Assembly (NCBI RefSeq): GCF_001625015.1
Contig: NZ_LVWJ02000014.1
Location: 930,001-994,000, forward strand
Direction: 5' to 3'
Length of the DNA stretch: 64,000 nt
From: Lewinella sp. 4G2
GTDB lineage: Bacteria; Bacteroidota; Bacteroidia; Chitinophagales; Saprospiraceae
Below are positions 46,714 to 56,087 of this stretch, in pieces (positions within the stretch are counted from its first letter, which is position 1; every line of letters starts with the position of its first letter). Under the pieces are notes generated by a model, which saw only the letters and a list, made by a program, of their open reading frames with translations, made no database searches and was not told the origin of the DNA. A program made the translations under genes and the position numbers.

Positions 46714-49700
46714 ATGCGCCTCCTCCTCCTAGCCTTCCTCCTCTGCACCTGCGGCAGCGCCCAACTACACGCACAGCTGAACCCCGAACACTGGCAAGCA
46801 CTCGCCCCCCGCAACATTGGGCCGGCCGGCATGTCGGGGCGGGTGACGAGCATTGACGTGCACCCGCAGGACCGGGACATTATCTACGTCGGGACGGCCA
46901 GCGGCGGGCTGTGGCAAAGCAAGAACGGCGGCATCAGCTTCGCGCCGATCTTCGACGACAACCGCTATCTCAGCATCGGTGCGGTGGCCATTTCGGACGC
47001 CAACCCGAGCATCATCTGGGCCGGGACGGGCGAAGGCAACCCCCGCAACTCGGCCAACTACGGCGGCGGGATCTACAAGTCGCTCGACGGCGGGAAGACC
47101 TGGCAACACCTCGGGCTGGAAGCCACCCGCCACATCCACCGCGTGCTGCCTCACCCGACCGATCCGGACGTCTGCTACGTCGGCGCCATGGGCAACATGT
47201 GGGCACCCAACGAGGAACGCGGCGTGTACCGCACCACCGACGGCGGCCAGACCTGGGAACGCATCCTCTACGTCAACGACGGCACCGGCATCGCCGAAAT
47301 GGTGATGGACCCGACCAACTCCAACAAACTGATCGCGGCCACGTGGACCTTCGACCGCGACCCCGACTACTTCAACTCCGGCGGCCCCGGCTCCGGCATC
47401 TGGGTGAGCCACGATGGCGGCGACAACTGGGAACGCCGCACCGCCAAGGACGGTCTGCCGAAGGGCGACCTCGGGCGCATCGGCCTGGCCATCGCCGCCA
47501 GCCAACCGAACATCGTTTACGCCCTCGTGGAAGCCAAGGAAAACGGCCTTTACAAATCCACCGACGGCGGCGCAAGCTGGAAACTCGTTAGCAAAAAGAA
47601 CATCGGTAACCGGCCGTTCTACTACGCCGAACTCTACGTCGACCCCCAGAACGAAAACCGGATCTACAACGTCTTCACCTACGTCTCGAAGAGTGAGGAC
47701 GGCGGCAAGACCTTCCGCCAGATCGCCGATTACGGTAACGCCGTACACCCCGATCACCACGCGTTCTGGATCGACCCGAACGACCCGGAATTCGTCATCG
47801 ACGGCAACGACGGGGGCCTCAACATCAGCCACGACGGTGGCGAAACCTGGCGCTTCGCGGCCAACCTGCCCCTGGCCCAGTTCTACCACATCAACTACGA
47901 CATGAGCTACCCCTACCTCGTCGGCGGGGGGATGCAGGACAACGGTTCGTGGGTCGGCCCCAGCCAGTCGCTGCACGCCGGCGGCATCACGGATGCGGAC
48001 TGGCAGGAAGTCAATTTCGGTGATGGTTTCGACCTCGTTTTTAAGCCCGGCGACCCGAATACCGTCTACGCCGCCAGCCAGGGCGGCTACGTGAACCGCA
48101 TCAACCGGCGCACGGGCAGCAACCTTTCCATCCGGCCGATCCACCCGGACGGCACCTTCCTGCGCTTCAACTGGAACGCCCCGATCGCCCAGGGCCCGCA
48201 GTCGCCCTGCACCTTTTATATGGGCAGCCAATTCGTGCACAAGAGCATTGATTGTGGCGACAACTGGGAGATCATCAGCCCCGACCTGACCACCAACGAC
48301 AGCCTCCGCCAGCGCTCCATGATCTCCGGCGGCCTCACCATCGACGCCACCCAGGCTGAGAACCACACCACCCTCCTCGTCATCACGCCCAACCACAAGG
48401 CCTGGGAAAGCAAGCAGGCCCTCTGGGTCGGTTCCGACGATGGCCGCCTCCATCTCTCGAAGGACGACGGCGCTACCTGGGAGGACCTCACCAGTCGCCT
48501 CCCCGGTTTCAAGGCGGGCAGCTGGATCCCCTACATCGAGGCGAGCGTCCACAACGAGGCCGAGGCCTGGGTCGTCGTGAATGACTACCGCCGGGGCGAC
48601 CCCAAACCCTACGTTTACCACACGGACGACTTCGGCCAGACCTTCAGTTTGGTCGTGCGCGAGGGCGACGTTACCGGCCACGCCATGTGCATCGTGCAGG
48701 ACCCCGCCGAGCCGGCCCTCCTCTTCCTCGGCACCGACCAGGGCCTCTGGTTCAGCCTCGATAAGGGCAGCAACTGGGGCCACCACACGGCCGGTTTCCC
48801 CGCCGTCCAGGTCGCCGATCTCAAGATCCACCCGCGGGAGCACGACCTCATCATCGGCACCTTCGGCCGCGCCGCCTGGATCCTCGACGACATCCGCCCC
48901 TTCCGCAAACTCGCCGAGATCGAAACCACCGTCGCGGCCCTCGACAGCTTCACCGTCTTCCCCGCCCCGGACGCCTACCAGTGGAGCCGCCGCAGCTACC
49001 AGGGCACGCGTTTCTACGCCCAGGGCCAGTACCAGGGCGAGGACCGTCGCCGCGGGGCCCTCCTCACCTACTGGGTCCAACCAAGCAAGAATAGGGCGCT
49101 GCCGCAGGTGCCAAAAGAAGGACAGGGTGCACCAAAGACCAAGCGCAAAAACCGGGACCGCAACCCCGCACCAATGACCACCTCCACTACGAATGACGAC
49201 CCGAGCCGTGTCCTCCGCTACTCCGCCAAGGAACCGGGGATCAAGGAAGACGTCCCCGGCCGCGAAAGCGCCCGCTGGGGCCTCCGCGAAGACCCCTTCG
49301 CCAGCGGGAATGGCAACCCCGACCCCATCGACGGCCCGAAAGGAAAAGTAAAGGTTCAGGTAGTGGACGTCCAGTCCGGAGACACCATCCGCACCTACAA
49401 GATCACCCCGCGCTGGGGCATGAACCGCACCAGCTGGAACATGCGCCGCGACGGGATCCGCTACCCCAGCCGCACCCCCGCCAAACCCGATGCGGACCTG
49501 CCGAGTGGCCCGTCCGTCGCCCCCGGCGTCTACGAAGTCGTGATGACCTATGGCGACCATGTCGGCAAAACCCTCGTCACCGTAAAGCCCGACCCGCGCG
49601 AACCGGGCGTCAACCGCGCCGATGGCCGCGGCCAGGAGATGCAGGCGGAGTTGGATTCCACCGTAGTCCGCACCGGCCGCGCCTGGCAGGAGTTGCTGGA

Positions 49701-50064
49701 TGCGGAGAAGTCCCTCAAGCTCGTCGAGAACCTCGCCAAAGAGGCTCCCAAAGCCGTAAAGGACACCCTCCTGGCCGACATCAAAACCCTCCGCAAATCC
49801 ATCGCCGACCTCCAGGAGGTCTACACCAACCCGGAGGGCCAGAAGGGCATCCAGCGCAACCCCACCAACCTCCAGGCCAAGCTCTACACCGCCAGCTCCT
49901 ACGTAGGCGACGTCAAGGGCGCCCCCACCCAGATGGCCACCCTGGCCCTGGCCCAAGCCCAAACTGCGTCGATGGATTTCATCCAACAAGTTGCGGCGTT
50001 TATGGAGGGCGATTTGGCGAAGTTTAAGCGGGCGGTTGAGGAGGCGGAGTTGAGTTTGTTTTGA
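46714..50064 (+). CDS. Secreted BNR/sortilin-like beta-propeller protein
   Basis: 1116 residues, signal peptide ending TCGSAQLHAQ. Residues ~30-750 contain many Asp-box/BNR repeats (YVGTASGGLWQSKNGG, GGIYKSLDGGKTWQHLG, GVYRTTDGGQTWERI, GIWVSHDGGDNWERR, GLYKSTDGGASWKLVSKKN), forming one or two propellers as in VPS10/sortilin-like proteins of Bacteroidota. C-terminal ~300 residues are an Ig-like and helical part. An exact 17-bp motif forms the signal-peptide codons (46745-46761). A second (49095-49111) lies in an odd basic insert, R-A-L-P-Q-V-P-K-E-G-Q-G, near residue 797. No T9SS domain. Substrate unknown. Confidence 0.88.
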   Translation: MRLLLLAFLLCTCGSAQLHAQLNPEHWQALAPRNIGPAGMSGRVTSIDVHPQDRDIIYVGTASGGLWQSKNGGISFAPIFDDNRYLSIGAVAISDANPSIIWAGTGEGNPRNSANYGGGIYKSLDGGKTWQHLGLEATRHIHRVLPHPTDPDVCYVGAMGNMWAPNEERGVYRTTDGGQTWERILYVNDGTGIAEMVMDPTNSNKLIAATWTFDRDPDYFNSGGPGSGIWVSHDGGDNWERRTAKDGLPKGDLGRIGLAIAASQPNIVYALVEAKENGLYKSTDGGASWKLVSKKNIGNRPFYYAELYVDPQNENRIYNVFTYVSKSEDGGKTFRQIADYGNAVHPDHHAFWIDPNDPEFVIDGNDGGLNISHDGGETWRFAANLPLAQFYHINYDMSYPYLVGGGMQDNGSWVGPSQSLHAGGITDADWQEVNFGDGFDLVFKPGDPNTVYAASQGGYVNRINRRTGSNLSIRPIHPDGTFLRFNWNAPIAQGPQSPCTFYMGSQFVHKSIDCGDNWEIISPDLTTNDSLRQRSMISGGLTIDATQAENHTTLLVITPNHKAWESKQALWVGSDDGRLHLSKDDGATWEDLTSRLPGFKAGSWIPYIEASVHNEAEAWVVVNDYRRGDPKPYVYHTDDFGQTFSLVVREGDVTGHAMCIVQDPAEPALLFLGTDQGLWFSLDKGSNWGHHTAGFPAVQVADLKIHPREHDLIIGTFGRAAWILDDIRPFRKLAEIETTVAALDSFTVFPAPDAYQWSRRSYQGTRFYAQGQYQGEDRRRGALLTYWVQPSKNRALPQVPKEGQGAPKTKRKNRDRNPAPMTTSTTNDDPSRVLRYSAKEPGIKEDVPGRESARWGLREDPFASGNGNPDPIDGPKGKVKVQVVDVQSGDTIRTYKITPRWGMNRTSWNMRRDGIRYPSRTPAKPDADLPSGPSVAPGVYEVVMTYGDHVGKTLVTVKPDPREPGVNRADGRGQEMQAELDSTVVRTGRAWQELLDAEKSLKLVENLAKEAPKAVKDTLLADIKTLRKSIADLQEVYTNPEGQKGIQRNPTNLQAKLYTASSYVGDVKGAPTQMATLALAQAQTASMDFIQQVAAFMEGDLAKFKRAVEEAELSLF

Positions 50065-50071
50065 GGGGAGA

Positions 50072-50600
50072 TTTTAGACGTTGGATTTTAGATTTTAGAC
50101 GGGATGGCTAAAGTCTTTGGAGTTTATCCGTCCCTTAACTGTGGTAGTGATTTCGGTGGGAGAAAGCGTTAAGAAATTTGCACTGTTCGAGCACACGATA
50201 GAATATTACATGACCCACAATATTATGTAATCAATAGATTATTGCACAGCGCACAGATCGAATGGCGAGTTTGCAAATTTTAGCTTTCTCCCACCGAAAT
50301 CGCGTTAAGCCACGGTTATAGGACAAGACTTTTGCTTCTTTTGGTCACAAAAGAAGTGGTAGAGAGGAAATGGTAGAGCAGAAGTGACGTTAAGCATCGA
50401 CCTAAATGTCGACGTACCGGGAGCCGGGGGATATCGCGTTAAATCACGGTTATAGGACAAGCTTTAGTTTCTTTTAGCTGCGCTGCTACTGCGTAGTGGC
50501 TACAAAAGAAATGCAATAACAGAAGTGACGTTAAGCATCGACCTAAAGGTCGACGTACCGGGAGCCGGGCGAGCTCCTCAGAAAATAGTAAAGAGATTTA
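50072..50600 (+). repeat. Large repeat block III
   Basis: TTAGA tract (50072-50101), linker, long hairpin (about 50128-50326), two tandem units. Stems: TTAACTGTGG (50135-50144) with CCACGGTTAT; GATTTCGGTGGGAGAAAGC (50149-50167) with its exact complement (50283-50301); AAATTTGCA with TGCAAATTT. The middle stem differs from block I at several positions, with matching changes on both sides. First unit loop is short (CTTCTTTTG GTCA CAAAAGAAG), second has the expanded TAGCTGCGCTGCTACTGCG loop. Both units end in a CGACCTAAA(T/G)GTCGACG hairpin and CCGGGAGCCGG. Non-coding. Confidence 0.87.
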
Positions 50601-50620
50601 ATTAATTTCAAATACAGATA

Positions 50621-51454
50621 TTACTTCCCACCCTGATGCGCTCGAATCCGATCCATCGCCTGCTGCGTCATAATCAGCAAATTAGGCTTCGACATATCTA
50701 AGATACTCACAAAGTCTTCGGAAACCACCTGGTGCTGGCCCCAACTCAGGTAGGGCGCATAAAGTAATAGCGTACAAACATCCGTTGCGGTGATGTAGGG
50801 CCCGCTAGTTTTAGTGTGGGAGTGTATCGTCGCCTTAATTTCGGTATCCTCTTCACCGTGGTAGGGAAACTCCAGCGTGCTGGCGTGTAAGGCTTTCGCC
50901 TCTTTAACCCTAAGCTTCTTATCAAAAGTAATCAGGTAATCATTCCCAATCAAAACGATACCTGACTCTTGAGGCCCGGTAAGTACGTACACCTTCCGGT
51001 TGCCTTCGTATAGAAACGGAATGATATTAAACCGAGCGTTCGGGTAGGGTTTGAAGATCGGGTTGCTCTCCATCTCCACGACCGCAGCTTGTCGCAGTCG
51101 ATAAAGAGCAAACTCATCCTTGGTCAGTGGCCGTGGCTCGAGGTCTAACTGTACGTCTTCCCCATTAAAATCAAGGGCGAAACTGATGGTGCCAATTACT
51201 TGCGGCACCTCCGCCCGGTCAACGAAAATGCACACCGCCCGCTCATCCGCAACGTAGGTAGCGTAACCACCTATGTTATCCCGATCTGCATAATTGGCCA
51301 AAAAGATATCCGTACCGTTCCAGGCCGCCTTTTCCGTCAAGTACAGCGCATAACCCTCCGCGAATATGGCCGCCTCCATCTTGTCGATCTTCTTACGGCT
51401 CTGGCTCTGCAGTGGCAATGCAATTAGAGTTAGAAATAATAATAAAATTCTCAA
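50621..51454 (-). CDS. Hypothetical secreted protein between repeat blocks III and IV
   Basis: About 277 residues from the TTG at 51454, which gives a perfect signal peptide (RILLLFLTLIALPLQSQS); a longer frame runs to a TTG at 51508. Not recognised. The body is mixed alpha/beta: AIFAEGYALYLTEKAAWNG, IGTISFALDFNGEDVQLDLE, FNIIPFLYEGNRKVYVLTG and a histidine-rich KATIHSHTKTSG. The gene sits exactly between two directly repeated blocks, which would allow deletion or duplication by recombination. Confidence 0.65.
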   Translation of the reverse strand: MRILLLFLTLIALPLQSQSRKKIDKMEAAIFAEGYALYLTEKAAWNGTDIFLANYADRDNIGGYATYVADERAVCIFVDRAEVPQVIGTISFALDFNGEDVQLDLEPRPLTKDEFALYRLRQAAVVEMESNPIFKPYPNARFNIIPFLYEGNRKVYVLTGPQESGIVLIGNDYLITFDKKLRVKEAKALHASTLEFPYHGEEDTEIKATIHSHTKTSGPYITATDVCTLLLYAPYLSWGQHQVVSEDFVSILDMSKPNLLIMTQQAMDRIRAHQGGK

Positions 51455-51532
51455 GGGTAATGGTGTTAGTTGGTTTAAAGGTAGTGTTTTGTGGTTGCCT
51501 TTGATCAAGTTAAAGTCTGGATTGCAGGGATT

Positions 51533-52250
51533 TTTAGACGTTGGATATTAGATTTTAGACGAGATACCTGAAGCCCTGGAAGTTTATCCGTCCCTTAACC
51601 GTGGTAGTGATTTCGGCGGTAGAAAGCGTAAAGAAATTTGCACTGTGTGAGCACGCGAAAGATTCAAGTATAGCCCATAGATTAAATGCAAACGGCAATC
51701 TAAAAGCTTGGAACAAAAGTTGATTGGCGAGTTTGCAAATTTTAGCTTTCTAGCGCCGAAATCGCGTTAAGCCACGGTTACAGGACAAGACTTTTGCTTC
51801 TTTTGGTCACAAAAGAAGTGCTAGAAGGGAAGTAATTAAGAGGAAGTAATGTCAAGCATCGCTCTAAAGGTCGACGTACCGAGAGTGAGCCCGACCTGGA
51901 GGTCGGGAGCCGGGGGTAGGATCGCGTTAAGCCTCGGTTATAGGACAAGACTTTTGCTTCTTTTAGCTGCGCTGCTACTGGGTGGTGGTCACAAAAGAAG
52001 TGCTAGAAGAGAAGTAGCGTCAAGCATCGACCTAAAGGTCGACGAACCTGGATTGAGCCGAACCTGGAGGTCGGGAGCCGGGAGGAAATCGCGTTAAGCC
52101 ACGGTTACAGGACAAGACTTTTGTTTCTTTTAGCTGCGCTGCTACTGCGTGGTGGCTACAAAAGAAATGGTAGAAGAGAAATGATGTTAAGCATCGACCT
52201 AAAGGTCGACGTACCGGGAACCGGGAATTAAATCCCAACCGGAGGTCAGA
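51533..52250 (+). repeat. Large repeat block IV
   Basis: TTAGA tract (51533-51562), linker, long hairpin (about 51588-51787), three tandem units. Stems: TTAACCGTGG (51595-51604) with CCACGGTTAC; GATTTCGGCGGTAGAAAGC (51609-51627) with GCTTTCTAGCGCCGAAATC (51745-51763), one mismatch; AAATTTGCA with TGCAAATTT. First unit has the short GTCA loop, the following two (about 51960 and 52130) the expanded loop. Each unit has CGACCTAAAGGTCGACG and variants of a CCTGGAGGTCGGG hairpin. Same orientation as block III. Confidence 0.87.
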
Positions 52251-52259
52251 AACCAACAA

Positions 52260-52287
52260 CCCCCTCCCACCAAAAGGCGAAAGGGGG
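52260..52287 (-). terminator. Possible terminator of the 860-residue T9SS protein gene
   Basis: On the minus strand CCCCCT (52287-52282) pairs with AGGGGG (52265-52260) followed by TTGTTGG. Short stem and poor T-run; position 41 bases past the stop fits. Confidence 0.4.
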
Positions 52288-52328
52288 CTGATGAATTAAT
52301 TCAATAACGTCAAAAGAAAAAAGCAGAA

Positions 52329-54911
52329 TTATTCCACAATCACCTTCCGAACCATCCGCTCTCCAGCAGCATCCAAACGCAGCAGGTAAAAACCAGGCGT
52401 AACGTCCGCCACGTCAAGCATAAGGCGACCTGCACCGGTCTCAATAGCACGCTGGCGCACCACCCGGCCCGTAGCATCCGTCAACGTGAGGGTCGCGGTG
52501 GGGACAGCCAAACGGTAAGCCACCGTCAACTTCGTGGATACGGGGTTAGGGAAGACGTCGAGCGTAGTCCCCTCAGCCAAATCCGTCCGCTCCACGCTGA
52601 TGATGGGAGAGGTGGCCACCGCTCCATCAAAGTCAACCGTCCGTAGACGGTAGTAAGTCATGGCGGTGGGTTGGGCATCCATCAGTACGTAGGCGGCATC
52701 ACGCTGTTCTACGTTGGTGGCAGGGAGCTTATCCAGCATCGTCCAGTTGAGTTCGTCCGCCGCGCGGCGCTCCAGCTCGAAGTGGCTGACGCCGCTTTCC
52801 GTTTCGGTGGTCCACTCAATGCGGTTCTGCTTGCCCTCGGCGCGGCCACTGAAGTCGGCCAGCGTTGCGGGAAGGGAGATATCAGCCTGCAGGCTAAAGG
52901 TCGCCATGCCCGACTGGTCATCGTTGAAGTCGAAGACGCGTAGGAGGTAATCCGTACCCGGCGTGAGGCCGGCAAACGTGCGGTCTTCCTCGTTGGGGAC
53001 GAAGTCACAAGCCACCTCAGTGCCCGCATCACAATCGTCGTTGTAAATAACGGCGGAGATGCTGCTCCAGTCGTTGTCGATAGAGTTCAGCGTGACGGTC
53101 GGCGTCAGCGCCGTAAAACGGTACCACAGATCACCACCGGCGTAGTTGCCGCAGGAAGGATCTGTTGAGAAGGTGGAGTTCGTCGCGTAAAAGTTGCTCG
53201 CCGTAGCCGTAAAGGTGTTGTCACCCATGGGGTTCACCATAACCGTTTCCGCCGTTGCGCAGGAGTTGTTCTCCGCCCGGCAGAAGATATTGAAGTTGCC
53301 AATCTCAAGGTTACAGAGAGCATCCGTATCGTTATCCAACGTGAAGTTGATGAGGCCTTCCGCATCAAACGGGCCTACGTTGTAAGTGCCAATGGCATCC
53401 ACGGTAATGGCGGGAGCGCCACCGTCGTTATTCAGCGTCAGCGTCGTGAAGCTACCGAGGTCAGTCACCTCGATGTTGATCGTCGGTGTCCCGTTCGGGC
53501 AGTTGTCAAATTCAACGGTGGTGGCCGCAGCAACCGGTGGGCTACAGCTCACGGTCTCCAGGCAAACATCCACGGAACCCTGACCAGTACTCCCTTGCAG
53601 GAAGAAACGCAGGATGTAATCGTTACCCGCCACCAGCGGCGTACTTGGTGCAAAAGTGATCTCAGCGCTACCGGAGGATACGTCGGTCGTAAACTCACAT
53701 TCCAGGAAGTCACCGGTACACCCGTCGAGCAATTCGTAACCCGGACCGGAAGAGGCGGACGTAAACTCATCCGGCGTAAAGTTGCTGAAGGTCAGCAGTT
53801 GGGTCGTACCGTCCGCCGTAAAGGTGTAGAAAAGATCATCGTTGGCGCTGAACTCAGAGCAGTCGGGGTCGCGGGCGGACCGCGTTGCAAACGTCGTCGT
53901 CACCGTCGTGGGGGTACAACTTCCCGCGGCGCTTACGGGGAGAGTAAGGGCAGCATCACACTCATCGTTAGCCGGAGGGGTCACGATGGCAAATTCACCG
54001 AAAGCTTGCGCGGTACTCCCCTGCGCAAAGATGCGGATGAGGTAAGTCTGGCCTACCGTCAAACCGGTGGTTGTAGTATTGCCAGCAATCGGTATAGTTT
54101 GGAGGGCGGCCCCGGAATCGGTCACCGGTACGGAGAAATCACAGTTTACGGATGCCGCCGCCGTGCAATCTTCCACCACCTGGTAGCCAAGCCCGGAGGA
54201 GGTTCCCTGCGGCGTAAAGTTCCGGTAAGCGATGGTTAGCTGTGTGGCGGGTGCCACGAAGCTGTACCAAATATCATCGTCTGCGCTGGTGCCCGTACAG
54301 GTAGGAGCGGGCGCGGAACGCGTGGCCAATAGCGTATTGAAGGACGTGTAGTTCACCTGCGTTGGGTTCTGTACCGCAATCGGCACGGCGTTAGCGCACT
54401 CATCATTTTCCGGGGAGCCGATAATGGCAAACTCACCCGTCGCTTGGGCCGCGCTACCCTGGGCGTAGATGCGGATGACATAGGTATCCCCCACAACGAA
54501 GGTCGGCGTTGCCTGGTTTCCAGAGTTCGGCATCAACTGCGAGCCCGTCCCCGCCGCCGTCACCGGTACGCTAAAGTCGCAGTTAATGGCGGTATCAGCG
54601 GCACACGTAGTCTTTACCTCGTAGCCCAACCCGGTAGAATTACCAATGGGGAAGTAACTCCGGTAGCTGAATACCAATTCTTCTTCCGTTGCTACGAAAC
54701 TGTACCAGATGTCATCATCGGCGCTGAAGCCGGTACATTCGGGGCTGGGTGTAGAAGCCGTAGCCGTCCGCGTATCGAAGGCGGTATAGTTCGTACCGTT
54801 GGTCGGTTGCACGGTAATGGTGATGGCCGCCGCGCAGTCATCGTTCGCCGGCTGGGCGAGGGCAACGGCCGGCAGTAAGAAAATGAGGAATAGGAAGTAG
54901 ATCTGCTTCAT
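52329..54911 (-). CDS. Multi-domain T9SS-sorted secreted protein
   Basis: 860 residues with a signal peptide (MKQIYFLFLIFLLPAVALAQ). Four copies of a ~150-residue domain, each starting P-A-N-D-D-C-A-A-A-I / P-E-N-D-E-C-A-N-A-V / P-A-N-D-E-C-D-A-A-L / N-N-S-C-A-T-A-E-T and containing DDIWYSFVA-type and YLIRIFAQGS-type strands, resembling PPC-like beta-sandwich domains. An Ig-like segment near 490-560 separates the third and fourth. Residues ~785-860 are a T9SS type A domain (LDVFPNPVSTKLTVAY, ATGRVVRQ, VTPGFYLLRLDAAGERMVRKVIVE). A TACATTTG box (54995-55002, minus strand) is a likely -7 element. Probably cell-surface; ligand unknown. Confidence 0.88.
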   Translation of the reverse strand: MKQIYFLFLIFLLPAVALAQPANDDCAAAITITVQPTNGTNYTAFDTRTATASTPSPECTGFSADDDIWYSFVATEEELVFSYRSYFPIGNSTGLGYEVKTTCAADTAINCDFSVPVTAAGTGSQLMPNSGNQATPTFVVGDTYVIRIYAQGSAAQATGEFAIIGSPENDECANAVPIAVQNPTQVNYTSFNTLLATRSAPAPTCTGTSADDDIWYSFVAPATQLTIAYRNFTPQGTSSGLGYQVVEDCTAAASVNCDFSVPVTDSGAALQTIPIAGNTTTTGLTVGQTYLIRIFAQGSTAQAFGEFAIVTPPANDECDAALTLPVSAAGSCTPTTVTTTFATRSARDPDCSEFSANDDLFYTFTADGTTQLLTFSNFTPDEFTSASSGPGYELLDGCTGDFLECEFTTDVSSGSAEITFAPSTPLVAGNDYILRFFLQGSTGQGSVDVCLETVSCSPPVAAATTVEFDNCPNGTPTINIEVTDLGSFTTLTLNNDGGAPAITVDAIGTYNVGPFDAEGLINFTLDNDTDALCNLEIGNFNIFCRAENNSCATAETVMVNPMGDNTFTATASNFYATNSTFSTDPSCGNYAGGDLWYRFTALTPTVTLNSIDNDWSSISAVIYNDDCDAGTEVACDFVPNEEDRTFAGLTPGTDYLLRVFDFNDDQSGMATFSLQADISLPATLADFSGRAEGKQNRIEWTTETESGVSHFELERRAADELNWTMLDKLPATNVEQRDAAYVLMDAQPTAMTYYRLRTVDFDGAVATSPIISVERTDLAEGTTLDVFPNPVSTKLTVAYRLAVPTATLTLTDATGRVVRQRAIETGAGRLMLDVADVTPGFYLLRLDAAGERMVRKVIVE

Positions 54912-54994
54912 GTAGTTGAGTTGTTGAAGTAGGGTTTGGATTATGGGGTGAATTCAAAAGCGCACTCCTACTGGATTGCGCCCGCTTAGGACCC

Positions 54995-55002
54995 CAAATG
55001 TA
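54995..55002 (-). promoter_or_regulatory. -7 promoter box of the 860-residue protein gene
   Basis: TACATTTG on the minus strand matches TAnnTTTG and lies 84 bases before the ATG at 54911. No clear -33 TTTG is seen. Confidence 0.45.
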
Positions 55003-55121
55003 GCCACTCGTCCTCTTTATTTGGTCGCCATCGTAAAATGCAATGGATAGCATCGGTGTGATTATCCTGCACAGATAGATTGCCTGGGGGAGTAGCCCGT
55101 AAACTTCATTAATGTTGGTGG

Positions 55122-55913
55122 CTACACCGCCGCATCAAAGAACCGCAGCGTTCGCTCCAAATACGTCGCCCAGTACCCCCACTCGTGGCCACCGGGGAAC
55201 TCCTCGTAAGTATGCGCAATGCCCGCTCCCTCCAGTTGGGCGTGTAACCGACGGTTAGCGTCCAGCAATTCATCCTCCAGTCCGCAATCAAAACGCATGG
55301 CGGGCAAAGTGGCCCGGTGGTCGAGGACGGCATCGATGATGTCGGGCAACGGAGTACGTTCCGCCAGATCCCCCATATCTTCTTCTACAAAATCGGCGAT
55401 CTCGCGGAGCCGCGTCACCGAGCTGTGTCCGGATATCGCCGCAAACCGGTCGCCGTACAGCGCTCCCAAGCGCAACGCTCCGTAGCCCCCCATCGAGAGA
55501 CCGCCAATGCACAACTTCTCGTTCTCCGCCGCCGCCCCGATATTCTCCCGCACTGCCGTCACAACGTCGTCCACGATCCACCGATCAAACGAGCGGCCGT
55601 GGTGACGAGTATAGCTGGAGCCATCCCCCCACAGCCCGTCCGAAGGCATCGCCAGGATGGCCGGCGCAATCTCCCCCATCTCCATCATCCGCCGCGCCGT
55701 CTGGTGCGCTCCGCCCGATAGTGCCCATGACCACGAACTTCCGTACACTCCGTGGAGTAGCAGGTAAATCGGGAGATCCCGCCGTTCCGTCTCCGGCACG
55801 AACAGGCAGATATCCCCCCGCCCCCTTAAGTTTTCCGTCTTTACGGTTAGGTAGCGCAAGCCCTGACTTTCGTAGGCGGGTTTTGATAATTCAACGGTGC
55901 GGAAGGAGGACAT
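55122..55913 (-). CDS. Alpha/beta-hydrolase esterase (esterase D-like)
   Basis: 263 residues from the ATG at 55913. The longer frame to 56069 reads through GC-rich palindromic intergenic DNA and is rejected. Fold and triad: oxyanion region LPIYLLLHGVYGSSWSW, nucleophile Ser in LCIGGLSMGGYGALRLG, Asp in FDCGLEDELLDAN, His in EFPGGHEWGYWATYL. It resembles putative esterases of the feruloyl-esterase/S-formylglutathione hydrolase superfamily. No signal peptide, so cytoplasmic. The adjacent alcohol dehydrogenase on the same strand raises the possibility of an aldehyde-detoxifying pair; this is inference. Confidence 0.85.
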   Translation of the reverse strand: MSSFRTVELSKPAYESQGLRYLTVKTENLRGRGDICLFVPETERRDLPIYLLLHGVYGSSWSWALSGGAHQTARRMMEMGEIAPAILAMPSDGLWGDGSSYTRHHGRSFDRWIVDDVVTAVRENIGAAAENEKLCIGGLSMGGYGALRLGALYGDRFAAISGHSSVTRLREIADFVEEDMGDLAERTPLPDIIDAVLDHRATLPAMRFDCGLEDELLDANRRLHAQLEGAGIAHTYEEFPGGHEWGYWATYLERTLRFFDAAV

Positions 55914-55944
55914 GGGGTGGCTTTTATTACCTAAGTCACGATGA

Positions 55945-56060
55945 AGGTAGTACGCTCGAAACCCTCCAGCCGTCTCCAGGTTCTCGGAGCGCCCGACGCT
56001 AGGAGGGTCTCCGAGCGGCCGGGTAAACTGGGAATCTCCGCGTCCAGCTGAACTAGAAAG
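55945..56060. repeat. GC-rich palindromic intergenic segment
   Basis: CTCGGAG (about 55981-55987) and CTCCGAG (about 56010-56016) form an inverted repeat around CGCCCGACGCTAGGAGGG, with further GTCTCC words on both sides. It resembles, but does not match, the GGACGCTTGGAGG palindrome at 8.2 kb. It could end transcription of the dehydrogenase gene. Confidence 0.45.
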
Positions 56061-56087
56061 TCTCCGCATTCGGGCTAAAACATAATA

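Noticed and set aside
46765-49989. 1074-codon open frame antisense to the BNR protein gene
   Set aside because: It is a GC-rich mirror of a well-supported gene; its composition (many V, G, A, D) and lack of any motif show a shadow frame. The same applies to long antisense frames at 5649-7145, 14477-16078, 31455-32441, 4059-4781 and 59330-60598.
55914-56069. N-terminal extension of the esterase to 56069
   Set aside because: The extra 52 codons read through GC-rich palindromic intergenic DNA; the hydrolase domain begins just after the ATG at 55913.
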